50,778 nucleotides of DNA from Sabulitectum sp036743055 (GCA_036743055.1 DAINQE010000014.1:1-50778); one strand, 5' to 3'; counted from the stretch's first letter, positions 32,901 through 41,461 are shown. The notes: generated by a model from the sequence alone, not told the origin. Program-made: numbers and translations.

Positions 32901-33318
32901 CATGCCTGACACAGCGGAAAGGGTACACTTCTACCGATGGGTCTGGCGGGCGGGTTCCGAGGAGAAGATCGACGAATGGCTCGACTATGTGACCGACAGG
33001 TTCGGCTCGGTGCCTGACCCTGTGGCCGGAGTGGCCATGAGGGCCAGGATCAACCTGCTGGCTTCCTCCTGCGGGATAGAGGACGCAGTGGTATCCGGGT
33101 CTTCCGCCGGGCTTGTTTTCTCCCCCGGAACGGCTCCTTCCGTGAAGAAAACCCAGGCCCTGGCCGGGGAGAAATGGTCCGTTTCCAGGGACAAGACCGA
33201 CAGGATATCCCTCAGGGCTACTTTCCCTGACCGCTCTCCGGAAGAGCGGATTTCCTCTGTACTGGGTGTTTTGCGTATATTCTACGATTACTTCCGGAGA
33301 AAACCCGAAAACGAATGA
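29923..33318 (+). CDS. mfd: Transcription-repair coupling factor Mfd
   Basis: 1131 residues, full length. Releases stalled RNA polymerase and recruits UvrA. UvrB-homology N-terminal part (YFPAYETLPYQGE, HQGVIADRVECL), the polymerase-interacting CarD-like domain (GNFVVHEAYGIGRFTGL, ~460), a RecG-like translocase with Walker A GDVGYGKTE (~608), DEEQ box VIDEEQRFGVKQ (~708) and motif RGRVGRSHH, then the C-terminal TRCF domain. GTG start within the stop of the M23 gene. Being followed by SurA-like genes is a known neighbourhood in several diderm lineages. Confidence 0.95.
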   Translation: MSSWAADEFFWDTVFSRMLDSLGEKPRTTAGGLGGASLAMAVVSAHRLAGPTIVVAPTVTTAESIRDDIRSITGREVLYFPAYETLPYQGEEAHQGVIADRVECLAGLASARPDTLVVVPARALTKKLPPRDSFQTLSLYRGMRMDPARLEGWLLSAGYIKETAVYEQGRWSRRGGILDIGTYGSDNPVRLEFFGDEIESIRIFDQHSQRSINRIGSTVILPAREAVLGPEQWDRAADLIPEGHPLEEFMYGSGGFPGIEHHLPLFFSELDTIFDYLADIGTLILIEPSRLRSVIQETLSSRVGGFPADLPFTMEDVFAGWDAISRGMDGCGRVLEHTLVPSGDVDFYLPTEPQTGFMGHREEMFRQMRSWLNEGFRIAVACDTSAELGTFRALLPEDLSDSVDLVPLSISDGFIARDAPGGGIALLCERRLLSTRRRPERVRRFRGGEVLASWEELQPGNFVVHEAYGIGRFTGLKRVSLETGDMDCLEVVYKDDDKLLVPLEQIGQLQKYLSPGGSAPSLDKIGGSSWSGRLSRAARKAHEIAGRLAILYAERAVRKRTPLPPPGHMMKAMEESFPYEETPDQAHAIGAVMKDYAQDSPMDRLVCGDVGYGKTEVALRAAFRVAEAGHQAAVLAPTTVLAEQHYNTFRDRLAEFPLRVDVLSRFQSRAEQKRTLDDLAQGDVNIVVGTHRLLQKDVRFHDLGLLVIDEEQRFGVKQKEYIREMKANVDTMTMTATPIPRTLHMALSGFRAISIIATPPRDRYPIQTEITTFNREIIKRAVARELERDGQIFFVHNRISTIEKVRSKLEDFLDIDIAVGHGQMSPSQLEDVMHSFMAGKYQMLLCTSIIESGIDLPRVNTMFIDNAQNFGLAELYQLRGRVGRSHHRAYCYLLTPGGLGKLKPEGRSRLEAVQRYTRLGSGWHIAMRDLELRGAGEFLGAGQSGQVDAVGYSMFEELLAREVSLLKGEKGGDKRAPGTRVEIPGAAYIPEEYMPDTAERVHFYRWVWRAGSEEKIDEWLDYVTDRFGSVPDPVAGVAMRARINLLASSCGIEDAVVSGSSAGLVFSPGTAPSVKKTQALAGEKWSVSRDKTDRISLRATFPDRSPEERISSVLGVLRIFYDYFRRKPENE

Positions 33319-33339
33319 ATCTGAATCTGAGGTGAACCG

Positions 33340-34932
33340 ATGACGAAAAGGTCAGCGACGCAGATAATTGGCGTAATTGCAGTGTTGTTCTTTGCCGCAG
33401 GATGCGGAAGCTCCGAGGAACTGGGCCGGGTGGGTGACCATTCCATAACCAGGCAGGAGTACCTCACTGTCTTCAACGGACTCCCGGCGGAGGAGCAGGT
33501 GGAGGTCCTGGAGCCGGGGGGCCGTATGGAACTGATGGAGAGGATCGTGCGAAAAAGGCTGCTTCTGCTTGCTTGGGAAGAGGATCCATCCATCTCCGCC
33601 GACAATGAAATTCTCTATTCCGCTTCTTTCCTGGCTGACAGCATGCTCCGCAGGATCGCCCAGGACTACGATCCCCAGTCCTACATGGATTCCCTTGCAG
33701 CCTGCGGTTACTCCTCGTTTACCCTGAGGGCCGTTCTGCTTGACGACAGCGCACAGGCAGCCTCCCTCGCCGATTCCTGGAACCAGGGGACCTTCCCGGC
33801 TTCCGTCACATCCCTTCCCGCTCCATGGAGCGCCACCGACGGTTCCAGTCAGAGGATCATCTCAGGCCCGATACACCGCCTCACAACGAATTTCATGCCT
33901 TTCATGGATGCAGACCCTGGAACGGCCGTCGTACTTCCCATGTACGGTGAATGGTGCGTGGGCATGCTCGATCTGCATCAGGGAGAATGGATACTGGATG
34001 AGAACGCCGCCTCCACTGGAATGATGAACCTTATCTCACGCAGAACCGGTGAAACCGTTCTTGCCGGGGGCATAATGGAACTTGCGTCGCACTGCGAGGT
34101 TTCAGGGGCCACTCTTATCCCCTCCGGCGACGGCAGTCCGGTACCCCTGTTCATCGCAGGCGGAGATACATCAACGGTGGCCGATATGATCAGCATCATG
34201 AGAACGGCCTCTCCAGAGAACTTTACCGGACAGGTGCCGGGAGAGATATCCGTTTTCTCACCTCCGCAGCTTACCATCAGCCCCATGGTGACCCTCTGGT
34301 TCCATGTGACCACCGTTGCCCAGAGGTTTGAACTGGCTGGAATGGCAGCCAGCTCCGGGATCACCCTGGATGAAGGTACGATGGACTATCCCAGGGCGGA
34401 GAGCGTGGTAAGGGAGAGGGTTCTGGGGGCATCCATCCCCGACAGCTCCTCCATTGCCCGGTGGTACGATGAAAACTCCTCGAACTTCGTTTTGCCGGAA
34501 AGGCGTTCAGTCCTGCTGGGATACACCGACAGCGTTTCCGCCGCCTCGGTGGACCTTCGGGGAGGAATTGCCGGTATCGAGGGGCTTCAGACCGTTGCTG
34601 ACAGTTCCGGGAATCCCGTTCCCACGCCGCTGCAGGTAATGGAGTCCTTTGGAGAGGTGCTCGGGCCAGAGATATTCGCAGCGGAGCCGGGGGTTCCAGC
34701 CGGACCCGTATTCCTGCAGGGGGAACTTGCCGCATGGTTCGAAGTAGTGGAGGTTGCACCCCCGGGGGTTGCGGAACTGGATGAGATCTACCCGGTGGTT
34801 GCCGCGTCGGCGGCGGGGGAGTTCTTCGATCAGGGCTTCGAGGAACTGATGGATTCCCTTCGCAGCGTCTACGGCGTAGAAGTTGACACAGCCGCGGTAT
34901 CGCAGATAGACCTCTGGGGTTCTGTGGAGTAA
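33340..34932 (+). CDS. SurA/PpiC-related lipoprotein, first of four
   Basis: 530 residues. Lipobox AAGC with Cys22. The start of the mature protein (LGRVGDHSITRQEYLTVF) is the SurA/PrsA N-terminal chaperone pattern, in which an asymmetric helical domain holds unfolded outer-membrane proteins. A second helical region with FVLPERRSVLLGYTD sits where a parvulin domain would be, but the family motifs (HILV, GGdLGW, GYHI) are not recognisable, so isomerase activity is doubtful. First of four related genes in a row, with GAGGTGA before the ATG. Confidence 0.6.
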   Translation: MTKRSATQIIGVIAVLFFAAGCGSSEELGRVGDHSITRQEYLTVFNGLPAEEQVEVLEPGGRMELMERIVRKRLLLLAWEEDPSISADNEILYSASFLADSMLRRIAQDYDPQSYMDSLAACGYSSFTLRAVLLDDSAQAASLADSWNQGTFPASVTSLPAPWSATDGSSQRIISGPIHRLTTNFMPFMDADPGTAVVLPMYGEWCVGMLDLHQGEWILDENAASTGMMNLISRRTGETVLAGGIMELASHCEVSGATLIPSGDGSPVPLFIAGGDTSTVADMISIMRTASPENFTGQVPGEISVFSPPQLTISPMVTLWFHVTTVAQRFELAGMAASSGITLDEGTMDYPRAESVVRERVLGASIPDSSSIARWYDENSSNFVLPERRSVLLGYTDSVSAASVDLRGGIAGIEGLQTVADSSGNPVPTPLQVMESFGEVLGPEIFAAEPGVPAGPVFLQGELAAWFEVVEVAPPGVAELDEIYPVVAASAAGEFFDQGFEELMDSLRSVYGVEVDTAAVSQIDLWGSVE

Positions 34933-34948
34933 CCGGAAGGATTCCTTG

Positions 34949-35764
34949 ATGAGAAGTTTTTACATTACAGCATCGCTGGTTCTGCTTGCGGCCTTTTCCG
35001 CCTCCGCCGACGTCCTTGCATCGGTGGGCGAAAGGGAACTTACCTGGGAGGCCTTCGTGGAAATGGCCGGAGGGCCCGAGTCCGTTGCCGGTCTTGGTAT
35101 TTCCTCGGAAGAGGCAGCCGGGGAGATACTGGAATCCTGGATCCGCGAGCAGCTTATCCTGATCGCCGCCGATGAGAGCGGGATATCCCGCCAGCCTGAG
35201 GTCCAGGCCATGATCCAGTCCGCCGTGGATCAGATAGTTCTTGAAGCTTACATTACCCAGGTCCTGGACGAAGTGGAGGTCTCCAGGCTCGAGGTGGAAA
35301 ACTATGTGGATGTATGGTCGGAAACCTATGCCACGGAATACAGCATACGCCATATGCTCTTCCCGGACAACTCTCTGGCATCATCGATACTCTCCCGGCT
35401 CAACTCAGGCGAATCCTTCGCCACCCTTGCCTCGAACTACTCGGTGGGACCCAGCGCTTCCTCAGGAGGCAATCTGGGCTGGATGAGCAGGGGCATGGCA
35501 TCACCATCATTCATGGAAGCTGTCTGCCAGCTTGAAACCGGAGAAATATCGGGTGTGATCGAAACACCAATGGGCTATCACATCATACAGCTCATGGAGA
35601 AGAGACCGATCTCCCCGGCTCCCGGAAGGAACCAGATAATCGAGCTTGCAACCATGGAGCTGATTTCAGCCAGACAGGAGATACTGCTGGTGGACATGCT
35701 GGACAGTCTCAGGGCGGAGCATGCGGTCAACGCATGGCCCGATCGTCTCCTGAACCACATCTAG
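34949..35764 (+). CDS. PpiC-type peptidyl-prolyl isomerase
   Basis: 271 residues with an N-terminal signal peptide (hydrophobic residues 4-18, SADV cleavage region). A SurA_N-like helical region is followed by a full parvulin domain: SIRHMLFPDN, GESFATLASNYS, GGNLGWMSRGMASPSF and GYHIIQLMEK. This should be an active periplasmic folding catalyst. ATG 34949 with GGAAGGA at good distance; the TTG just upstream is too close to the Shine-Dalgarno. Confidence 0.85.
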   Translation: MRSFYITASLVLLAAFSASADVLASVGERELTWEAFVEMAGGPESVAGLGISSEEAAGEILESWIREQLILIAADESGISRQPEVQAMIQSAVDQIVLEAYITQVLDEVEVSRLEVENYVDVWSETYATEYSIRHMLFPDNSLASSILSRLNSGESFATLASNYSVGPSASSGGNLGWMSRGMASPSFMEAVCQLETGEISGVIETPMGYHIIQLMEKRPISPAPGRNQIIELATMELISARQEILLVDMLDSLRAEHAVNAWPDRLLNHI

Positions 35765-35775
35765 GCGGTGATCAG

Positions 35776-36588
35776 TTGAGAACCCAGTGGATCCCGTGGG
35801 CAGCGTCGGCACTCATTGCTGCGGTTACCGTATGGTTCGTCCTTCCCGGGAATGGTCTTCAGGGCCAGTCACCGCTGGAGGACCCGTCCTCAGCCCCGGG
35901 CAGGGGCGACACCCTGGCCAGGGTCGGTGACCATGTTCTCTACTCCACCGACCTGGCCCTGGTGAGGGCTTCAGGAAGCGCCGCGGAGACCTGGGCCGAC
36001 GACCAGCTGCTTGCCTGCGCAGCCGTGGAGGCCGGTCTGGAAAACCCCGCCGTGAGCAGGTTCGTTGCCCAGAGGGCAGTGCAGCTCTATCTGAGGGATT
36101 TGATGGTGGACAGCCTGATGCGTTCGGTATCACCCCCCTCGGAACAGGAGATACTGGTGTTCATGGAGCAGGATCCGGAGCTGTACCTCATCGAAAGGCA
36201 TTACTATCAGATGATAATGGCCGATTCGGCAATGGCGGATTCCATCCACACCAGGCTGGGTTGGGGCCAGAACTTTCAGGTCACCGCCATGAATGTTTCC
36301 ATAGGGCAGAAGGCCGGAATAGGAGGAGACCTGGGCTTCGTCACCGGAGGGGAAATGCTTAACCACGGTCTTCCGGAACATGTGGGCAGGCTGGATGGCC
36401 TGAGCCCCGTGGTCAGGTCCAGCCTGGGATGGCACATATTCAGGGTAACGGAGACCAGGGCAGTGGAAGACTCGCTCCGGGCGGTGCGCAGCGCAGGGGA
36501 AGTGCTGTACGGCAGGCGTATCGACGCCGCAATGGACAGCCTGCTTCAAGCCGCGGAAGAAAGATTCACCATGGAGGTCAAGATTTGA
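35776..36588 (+). CDS. SurA/PpiC-related protein with degenerate parvulin domain
   Basis: About 270 residues from TTG 35776. Signal-anchor at residues ~6-25, then LARVGDHVLYSTDLALV (SurA_N start) and a helical region. The parvulin portion is weak: RHYYQMIM keeps one His, GGDLGFVTGGE and GWHIFRVTET keep the frame, but the SFA-LA and GY motifs are altered. Probably a chaperone with reduced or no isomerase activity. Third of the four tandem genes; overlaps surA by a TTGA junction. Confidence 0.7.
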   Translation: MRTQWIPWAASALIAAVTVWFVLPGNGLQGQSPLEDPSSAPGRGDTLARVGDHVLYSTDLALVRASGSAAETWADDQLLACAAVEAGLENPAVSRFVAQRAVQLYLRDLMVDSLMRSVSPPSEQEILVFMEQDPELYLIERHYYQMIMADSAMADSIHTRLGWGQNFQVTAMNVSIGQKAGIGGDLGFVTGGEMLNHGLPEHVGRLDGLSPVVRSSLGWHIFRVTETRAVEDSLRAVRSAGEVLYGRRIDAAMDSLLQAAEERFTMEVKI

Positions 36589-37865
36589 TTGTGATCACAG
36601 CTTTTATCGCCGCAGCCGTCCTGATCTCAGAGCCTTTCACCATGGAACGGGTGGTGGCTGTAGTGGGCTCCGAGCCCGTCCTTCATTCCGATGTGGTGAC
36701 CATGCTCATCGAGGAGGGAATGGATCAGGAATCCGCCGCGGCATCTGAACAGGGCTCAGACGAGTACACAGCCGCCCTCGAGGGCCTCGTAAGGGAGAAA
36801 CTACTCGTGGAGGCCGCCAGACGCAGCGGCGTGTATCCCACAAGGGACGAGATCGAAGACGCAGTGGATGATGCGATGGCCCAGGCAAGGGAAACATTCT
36901 CTTCCGAGGCGGAGTTCACCTCCTACCTTGCTTCCATGGGAATGTCGGTGAGTTCGCTGAGGGCCAGCTACGAGACCATCATGGGAGACAGGCTCGCCGG
37001 GGAGAACTACATAAGGACCAGGGCCGGCAGGGTCATGAGCGCCCTCCCCCTGGATCCCGCAGCCTATTTCCAGGAGCATCCCGAATCAGTGGAGAGTGTT
37101 CTGGCCCCCAGGGAACTCAGCTGGATATATCTGCCTGTGCTTCCCGGCGGGGCTCTGGATGAAGAGGTTCTCCTCTCGCAGCTCAAAACCGCCATCGAGG
37201 CCGGGGAGACCACCTTTTCCGCCGCCGCGGTTCAGTATTCCCAGGACGGCTCCGCCTCCATGGGAGGGGATCTGGGTTGGTTCGGCCCAGGTGACATGAC
37301 CGCAACCTTCGAGACCCAGGTCTACGCCCTGGAACCGGGTGAAATAGCCGGCCCGTTCAGGACCCCCTTCGGGATACATCTCGTCAAACTGACGGATGTG
37401 GACGGAGAAAGGGTTCGCGCCAGCCACATCCTCAGGATGGTGAGCCCGACCCAGGCTGACCTGGACTCCACATTCGCCAGGGCATGGAATCTCAGGGAAC
37501 TGGCAATGTCCGGAGCGGACTTTTCCGATCTGGCAAGGGAATACAGCGCGGATCCCGAGACGGAAGCCACCGGAGGATACATAGGCACGGTGAACACAGG
37601 TAACTGGGATGGGGCTCTCAGGGAAGCGGTGATTCGCCTTCAGCCCGGGGACATCTCCGAACCTGTGGCCCTGGAACAGGGCATGGCTGTGGCTGTTTTC
37701 AGAAGGGATCAGGAGACAGGTATCGACTGGGGTTCCTTCGAGGATGACGAGCTTCAGGCAATGCTTCAGTCCGTTGTCTGGAACTCCTATTACGACGAGA
37801 TGGTGGATTCACTGGCATCCGAGATCCCAGTGAGGATCAACACCGGCGACGGCGATGCGGATTGA
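36585..37865 (+). CDS. surA: SurA-like periplasmic chaperone with two parvulin domains
   Basis: 426 residues from TTG 36585, close to E. coli SurA (428). Signal peptide, then VVAVVGSEPVLHSDVV (the SurA start), a helical chaperone part, parvulin P1 (ELSWIYLPVLP, GGDLGWFGPGDM, GIHLVKLTD) and P2 (RASHILRMV, DFSDLAREYSADP, GGYIGTVNTG), and a helical C-terminal tail. Delivers unfolded barrel proteins to the Bam complex, consistent with bamD elsewhere in the window. The TTG overlaps the stop of the preceding gene, with GGAGG seven bases upstream. Confidence 0.85.
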   Translation: MIVITAFIAAAVLISEPFTMERVVAVVGSEPVLHSDVVTMLIEEGMDQESAAASEQGSDEYTAALEGLVREKLLVEAARRSGVYPTRDEIEDAVDDAMAQARETFSSEAEFTSYLASMGMSVSSLRASYETIMGDRLAGENYIRTRAGRVMSALPLDPAAYFQEHPESVESVLAPRELSWIYLPVLPGGALDEEVLLSQLKTAIEAGETTFSAAAVQYSQDGSASMGGDLGWFGPGDMTATFETQVYALEPGEIAGPFRTPFGIHLVKLTDVDGERVRASHILRMVSPTQADLDSTFARAWNLRELAMSGADFSDLAREYSADPETEATGGYIGTVNTGNWDGALREAVIRLQPGDISEPVALEQGMAVAVFRRDQETGIDWGSFEDDELQAMLQSVVWNSYYDEMVDSLASEIPVRINTGDGDAD

Positions 37866-38127
37866 CCTTTTCCTGAAGGTCTCCGGTCTGCTGAAGACCC
37901 GCACCATAGCGGGAAAGGCCATCTCCGCCGGAGCGGTACAGATGGACGGCGGAGCGGTGAAGGCCTCCACTCCGGTGTCAGAGGGAAGCGTAATAACCCT
38001 GGTTCAGCCCCATGGAGCCACCGTTAAGATAAGGGTGATCTCCGTTCCTGAAACGAAAAGCGTTTCCAGGAAGGAGCGAACCTCGCTCTACGAGGTTATC
38101 GAGAGGAGCGAGCCCCCTTGCTTCTGA
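37855..38127 (+). CDS. S4-domain RNA-binding protein (Hsp15/RqcP-like)
   Basis: 90 residues. A single S4 RNA-binding domain (MRIDLFLKVSGLLKTRTIAG and AVQMDGGAVKAST) with a basic tail (PETKSVSRKER). Small S4 proteins of this form are linked to rescue of stalled 50S-tRNA complexes; that role is inferred. The ATG lies within the end of surA; the ftsE start overlaps its end by 10 bases. Confidence 0.75.
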   Translation: MRIDLFLKVSGLLKTRTIAGKAISAGAVQMDGGAVKASTPVSEGSVITLVQPHGATVKIRVISVPETKSVSRKERTSLYEVIERSEPPCF

Positions 38128-38804
38128 CCATGCGTTCGGTAAGGCTCAGTTACGGCAGGTGGCCTGCCCTGGACAAGATCGACGTTTCCGTGGAGCAGGG
38201 CGAGTTCCTTGTGGTGTCAGGGCCCAGCGGGGCAGGTAAGACCACTTTTCTCAGGCTCATATGGATGGGAGACCGTCCGGACACAGGTGTGGTGGAGGTT
38301 GCCGGCTTCAGCTCGGACACCACGGGAAAAAGACAGCTGCCCCTTCTCAGAAGGAAGATAGGCATCGTCTTCCAGGATTTCAGGCTTCTCCCTGAAAGGA
38401 CCGTTTTCGAGAATGTCGCCCTTCCCTTGCTGGTATGCGGGGCAGGGGAGAGGATAGTTGGGAAGAGGGTCATAGCCCTGCTGGCGAGGATGGGGCTCAG
38501 CCACAGGAGGAACTCCTATCCCCATCAGCTCAGCGGAGGTGAGCAGCAGCGGGTTGCCATCGCCAGGGCCATGGTGAACCATCCGGTGCTCCTTCTCGCC
38601 GACGAACCCACGGGAAACCTGGACCCGGAGGTATCCCGGCAGGTAATAGACCTTCTGCTGGAGATCAACCGGGGGGGTACCACGGTGATAATGGCCACCC
38701 ATGATCCCAGGCAGGTTCCCCCTGGAAAGGGCAGGTTCCTTTTCCTTGACAAGGGTGTGCTGAGAGGCGCCGACAGATGGGCTGAACTGGAGGACGGCGA
38801 ATGA
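38118..38804 (+). CDS. ftsE: Cell-division ABC ATPase FtsE
   Basis: 228 residues. Walker A GPSGAGKTT, Q-loop FQDFRLLP, signature LSGGEQQRVAIARA, Walker B LLLADEPTGNLDP, and ATHD switch. With FtsX it transmits ATP hydrolysis to periplasmic peptidoglycan hydrolases; the M23 peptidase nearby is a candidate partner. TTG start with GAGGAG upstream; a later in-frame ATG (38130) would remove the conserved first strand. Coupled to ftsX by ATGA. Confidence 0.92.
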   Translation: MLLTMRSVRLSYGRWPALDKIDVSVEQGEFLVVSGPSGAGKTTFLRLIWMGDRPDTGVVEVAGFSSDTTGKRQLPLLRRKIGIVFQDFRLLPERTVFENVALPLLVCGAGERIVGKRVIALLARMGLSHRRNSYPHQLSGGEQQRVAIARAMVNHPVLLLADEPTGNLDPEVSRQVIDLLLEINRGGTTVIMATHDPRQVPPGKGRFLFLDKGVLRGADRWAELEDGE

Positions 38805-39667
38805 GCATGATCAAGGAGGCCATTCGCGAGACCTCGCTGAGCCTGAGACACAGGCCCGGGTCCAGGCTCGTTACGCTTCTCATGGTATCCCTGGCCTTCG
38901 TCGTGTTCGATACTTTCCTGATAATCTCCTTCAACCTGCAGAACCTCATGGACAGGGAGAGGGGCGCAATCGGCATGGAGGTCTTCCTCGAGGTAGGAGT
39001 CTCCGAGGCCGAGGCGCGGACCATAGGGGATCTGATCGCCGGTATACAGGGGGTGGAATCCGTGTACTATGTGTCCCCCGCTGAGGCCGAAGCCCTGTTC
39101 CGCTCCGAGCTGCCCGAGCATTCGGACCTGCTGGAGGTCATGGGAAACGAGTTCAGTCTTCCGGCATCCCTCCAGGTCACATTCGTGGATCAGGCCGGCA
39201 GGGAGGATGTGATGGAAAGCGTTTCCCGGGCGGTCTCCGCAATGGAGGGGGTGCGGGAAACCGTATATGGAGAGGATTTTCTGCCGGGTCTGATAAGGAC
39301 CGTCTCCACCATCAGAAGGCTGGTCCTCCTGCTGGGAATAGTACTTGTCTTCAGCATTTCCATGGTGGTTTTCTACACGGTGAGGCTCTCCGTGGTTCGC
39401 AGGGCGCTCACTGTGGATATCATGAGAACTGTGGGGGCACCCTGGTGGTTTATTAGAATACCATTTGTAGTGGAGGGAGTTATAATGGGAACCGCGGGTT
39501 CCGCCGGAGGTCTCATCCTTGCGGCATCCCTCTCGTCCATCCTGGCGTCGGCGGTGAGCCACAGGTTCATACCGCCGGGCTGGATAACCGTTGTGATTCT
39601 ACTGGGGGCGTTCACGGGAACGATTGGCGCCCTGGCCGGTTCATACGAAAAGGAAAGGCGAAAATGA
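38801..39667 (+). CDS. ftsX: Cell-division protein FtsX
   Basis: 288 residues with the FtsX topology: membrane segment at ~23-45, a large periplasmic loop (EVFLEVGVSEAEARTIG to GEDFLPGL), then three segments near 171-192, 221-243 and 261-281. The family-type DIMRTVGAPWWFIR between segments is present. Adjacent to ftsE, ATGA-overlapped on both sides. Confidence 0.92.
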   Translation: MSMIKEAIRETSLSLRHRPGSRLVTLLMVSLAFVVFDTFLIISFNLQNLMDRERGAIGMEVFLEVGVSEAEARTIGDLIAGIQGVESVYYVSPAEAEALFRSELPEHSDLLEVMGNEFSLPASLQVTFVDQAGREDVMESVSRAVSAMEGVRETVYGEDFLPGLIRTVSTIRRLVLLLGIVLVFSISMVVFYTVRLSVVRRALTVDIMRTVGAPWWFIRIPFVVEGVIMGTAGSAGGLILAASLSSILASAVSHRFIPPGWITVVILLGAFTGTIGALAGSYEKERRK

Positions 39668-40041
39668 GAATAAGGAACACAGTGCTGACCGTTATTGCCC
39701 TCGGGGCATCGGCCCTTGCCCAGGACGCGCCCGCCGCGGAAGAAGCTGCTCCCGCCGGATGCATGGGATCAGGGGGGATAACCGGTCTGCTTCCAATAGT
39801 TGCAATGGTGGCGATCTTCTACTTCCTGATCATCAGGCCCCAGCAGAAGCAGAGCAAGCAGCTGGCCCAGATGCGCAGTTCCCTGCAGAAGGGCGACAGG
39901 GTCGTAACATCCGGGGGTATTCACGGAGTCATAACCAACCTCAAGGGTGATATCATAACTGTCAGAATAGCAGAATCCGTGAAGATAGACGTGGACAGGA
40001 ACGCACTTACCCTCACAACGGAGGAAGCTCCACAGGAATGA
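39664..40041 (+). CDS. yajC: Preprotein translocase accessory subunit YajC
   Basis: 125 residues. The conserved FYFLIIRPQQKQ follows the membrane segment (~42-57) and is followed by KGDRVVTSGGIHGVI, the diagnostic YajC core. An additional N-terminal signal-like stretch and an Ala/Glu-rich segment (~1-33) precede it. Works with SecDF. ATGA overlaps at both ends. Confidence 0.9.
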   Translation: MRIRNTVLTVIALGASALAQDAPAAEEAAPAGCMGSGGITGLLPIVAMVAIFYFLIIRPQQKQSKQLAQMRSSLQKGDRVVTSGGIHGVITNLKGDIITVRIAESVKIDVDRNALTLTTEEAPQE

Positions 40042-40565
40042 TGAAAAGGAGCGGAGTCAGGGTCATTGGAGACCCGGTCCTCAGGGAGAAGGCCCGGGAA
40101 GTCCACTCCGGGGGAGGGGATGATGAAAGCCTGGGCAAGCTCCTGAAAAGGATGTTCGACATCCTCCAGGAGGAGGAGGGTCTCGGCCTTGCCGCTCCCC
40201 AGGTGGGAGAATCCGTGAGGGTCTTCGTGGCCCTTCCCGACTACCTCGAAGAGCTGAAGGGGCACACCGTTTTCCTGAACCCCGTGGTGGAGCCTTATGG
40301 CCCCCTAGAGAAACGCGAGGAAGGATGTCTCAGCATTCCGGGAATCTACGAGACCCTGGACAGACCCGGCAGCGCCAGGATAACCGCCACCGACGAAAAA
40401 GGTGAAAGGTTCACCCTGGATCTCTCAGGGCTGGCTGCAAGGCTCGTTCAGCACGAGACCGACCACCTCGACGGCATTCTCTTCGTGGACAGGCTCAGCC
40501 CCATGAAGAAGCGGTTCCTCAGGAGGAAGCTCCGCTCCATGATGGAGCAGGCGGAAACTTGCTGA
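40038..40565 (+). CDS. def: Peptide deformylase
   Basis: 175 residues. Removes the formyl group from nascent proteins. Metal and catalytic motifs GLAAPQVG, EEGCLSIP and QHETDHLDG are intact. The following gene is fmt, which adds the formyl group; this pairing is common. Confidence 0.95.
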   Translation: MMKRSGVRVIGDPVLREKAREVHSGGGDDESLGKLLKRMFDILQEEEGLGLAAPQVGESVRVFVALPDYLEELKGHTVFLNPVVEPYGPLEKREEGCLSIPGIYETLDRPGSARITATDEKGERFTLDLSGLAARLVQHETDHLDGILFVDRLSPMKKRFLRRKLRSMMEQAETC

Positions 40566-41461
40566 GAACGGTATTCCTGGGTACGTCTGAGTTCGCAGTG
40601 CCCTCCCTCAGGGCCGTTTCTGAAATGACCCTTGCCGTGGTATCGATGCCCGACAGGCCGGCGGGCAGGGGCAGGAAGCTGAGAAGACCTCCTGCCGCCT
40701 GTGAAGCTGAAGAGCTGGGGATACCGCTTCTGCAGCCTGAAAAACTCACCGGGATAAGGGATACCATCGAAAGCCTGAAGCCCGATGTGATGGTTTCGGC
40801 ATCCTACGGAGGATGGCTTCCCGACTGGTTCCTGAAGCTTGCCCCGTTCGGCGTGGTCAACGTTCACCCCTCCCTGCTCCCCAGGCATCGTGGAGCGGCT
40901 CCGGTGGTGAGGACCATCCTCGAAGGCGACACACACACCGGCGTGAGCTTCATGCTCACCGATTCCGGGTGGGATACCGGCGATCTCCTCCGTGTCAGCC
41001 GCTGCCGGGTCCCTCCGGGGATAACCGCCGGCGAACTTGAAGACCAACTGGCGGAGATGGCCGGCAAAGAGCTCCCCTCTCTGCTGAATGAATACACCGA
41101 GGGCAGACTAAGCCCGACACCCCAGGAAGGCCCTGAAAGCTACGCTGGAAAGATCACCACTGAGGAATCCAGGATCGACTGGAGGGGCTCCGCCGTTTCC
41201 ATCGAGAGAGCGGTCAGGGCTTTCAATCCCGTCCCCGGCGCCAGAACCGCTTTCAGGGGCAGAGAACTGAAGATTTTTGGAGCCAGGGTGGATCCCATCG
41301 GCGGTACACCCGGTACGGTGGTCTCCGGCAGGCCCCTTGTGATAGCCTGCGGAGAGAGCTCCCTGGTCCTCACCGACCTGCAGCCCCAGGGTAAGAAGAG
41401 AATGAGCGGGGAAGACTTCGTCAGGGGTTACCGGCCTGAGCCCGGGGACAGTCTTGGCTAG
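40559..41461 (+). CDS. fmt: Methionyl-tRNA formyltransferase
   Basis: 300 residues. Formylates initiator Met-tRNA. The transferase core has NVHPSLLPRHRGAAPV (catalytic Asn and His) and DSGWDTGDLL (catalytic Asp), followed by the C-terminal domain (YAGKITTEESRIDW, RAVRAFNPVPGA). TTG start overlapping the def stop by seven bases. Confidence 0.95.
   Translation: MLRTVFLGTSEFAVPSLRAVSEMTLAVVSMPDRPAGRGRKLRRPPAACEAEELGIPLLQPEKLTGIRDTIESLKPDVMVSASYGGWLPDWFLKLAPFGVVNVHPSLLPRHRGAAPVVRTILEGDTHTGVSFMLTDSGWDTGDLLRVSRCRVPPGITAGELEDQLAEMAGKELPSLLNEYTEGRLSPTPQEGPESYAGKITTEESRIDWRGSAVSIERAVRAFNPVPGARTAFRGRELKIFGARVDPIGGTPGTVVSGRPLVIACGESSLVLTDLQPQGKKRMSGEDFVRGYRPEPGDSLG

Noticed and set aside
31525..32928. 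Long antisense open frame (467 codons) across mfd
   Set aside because: Fully contained in the helicase part of mfd, no recognisable domain and typical shadow composition.
39481..39486. Perfect TATAAT inside ftsX
   Set aside because: It is in the middle of a membrane-segment coding region with no -35 at suitable distance, and no gene begins nearby; likely codon-driven.
38525..39562. Antisense open frame (345 codons) across ftsE and ftsX
   Set aside because: The plus-strand ftsE and ftsX are unmistakable, and the minus frame has no motif or ribosome site.
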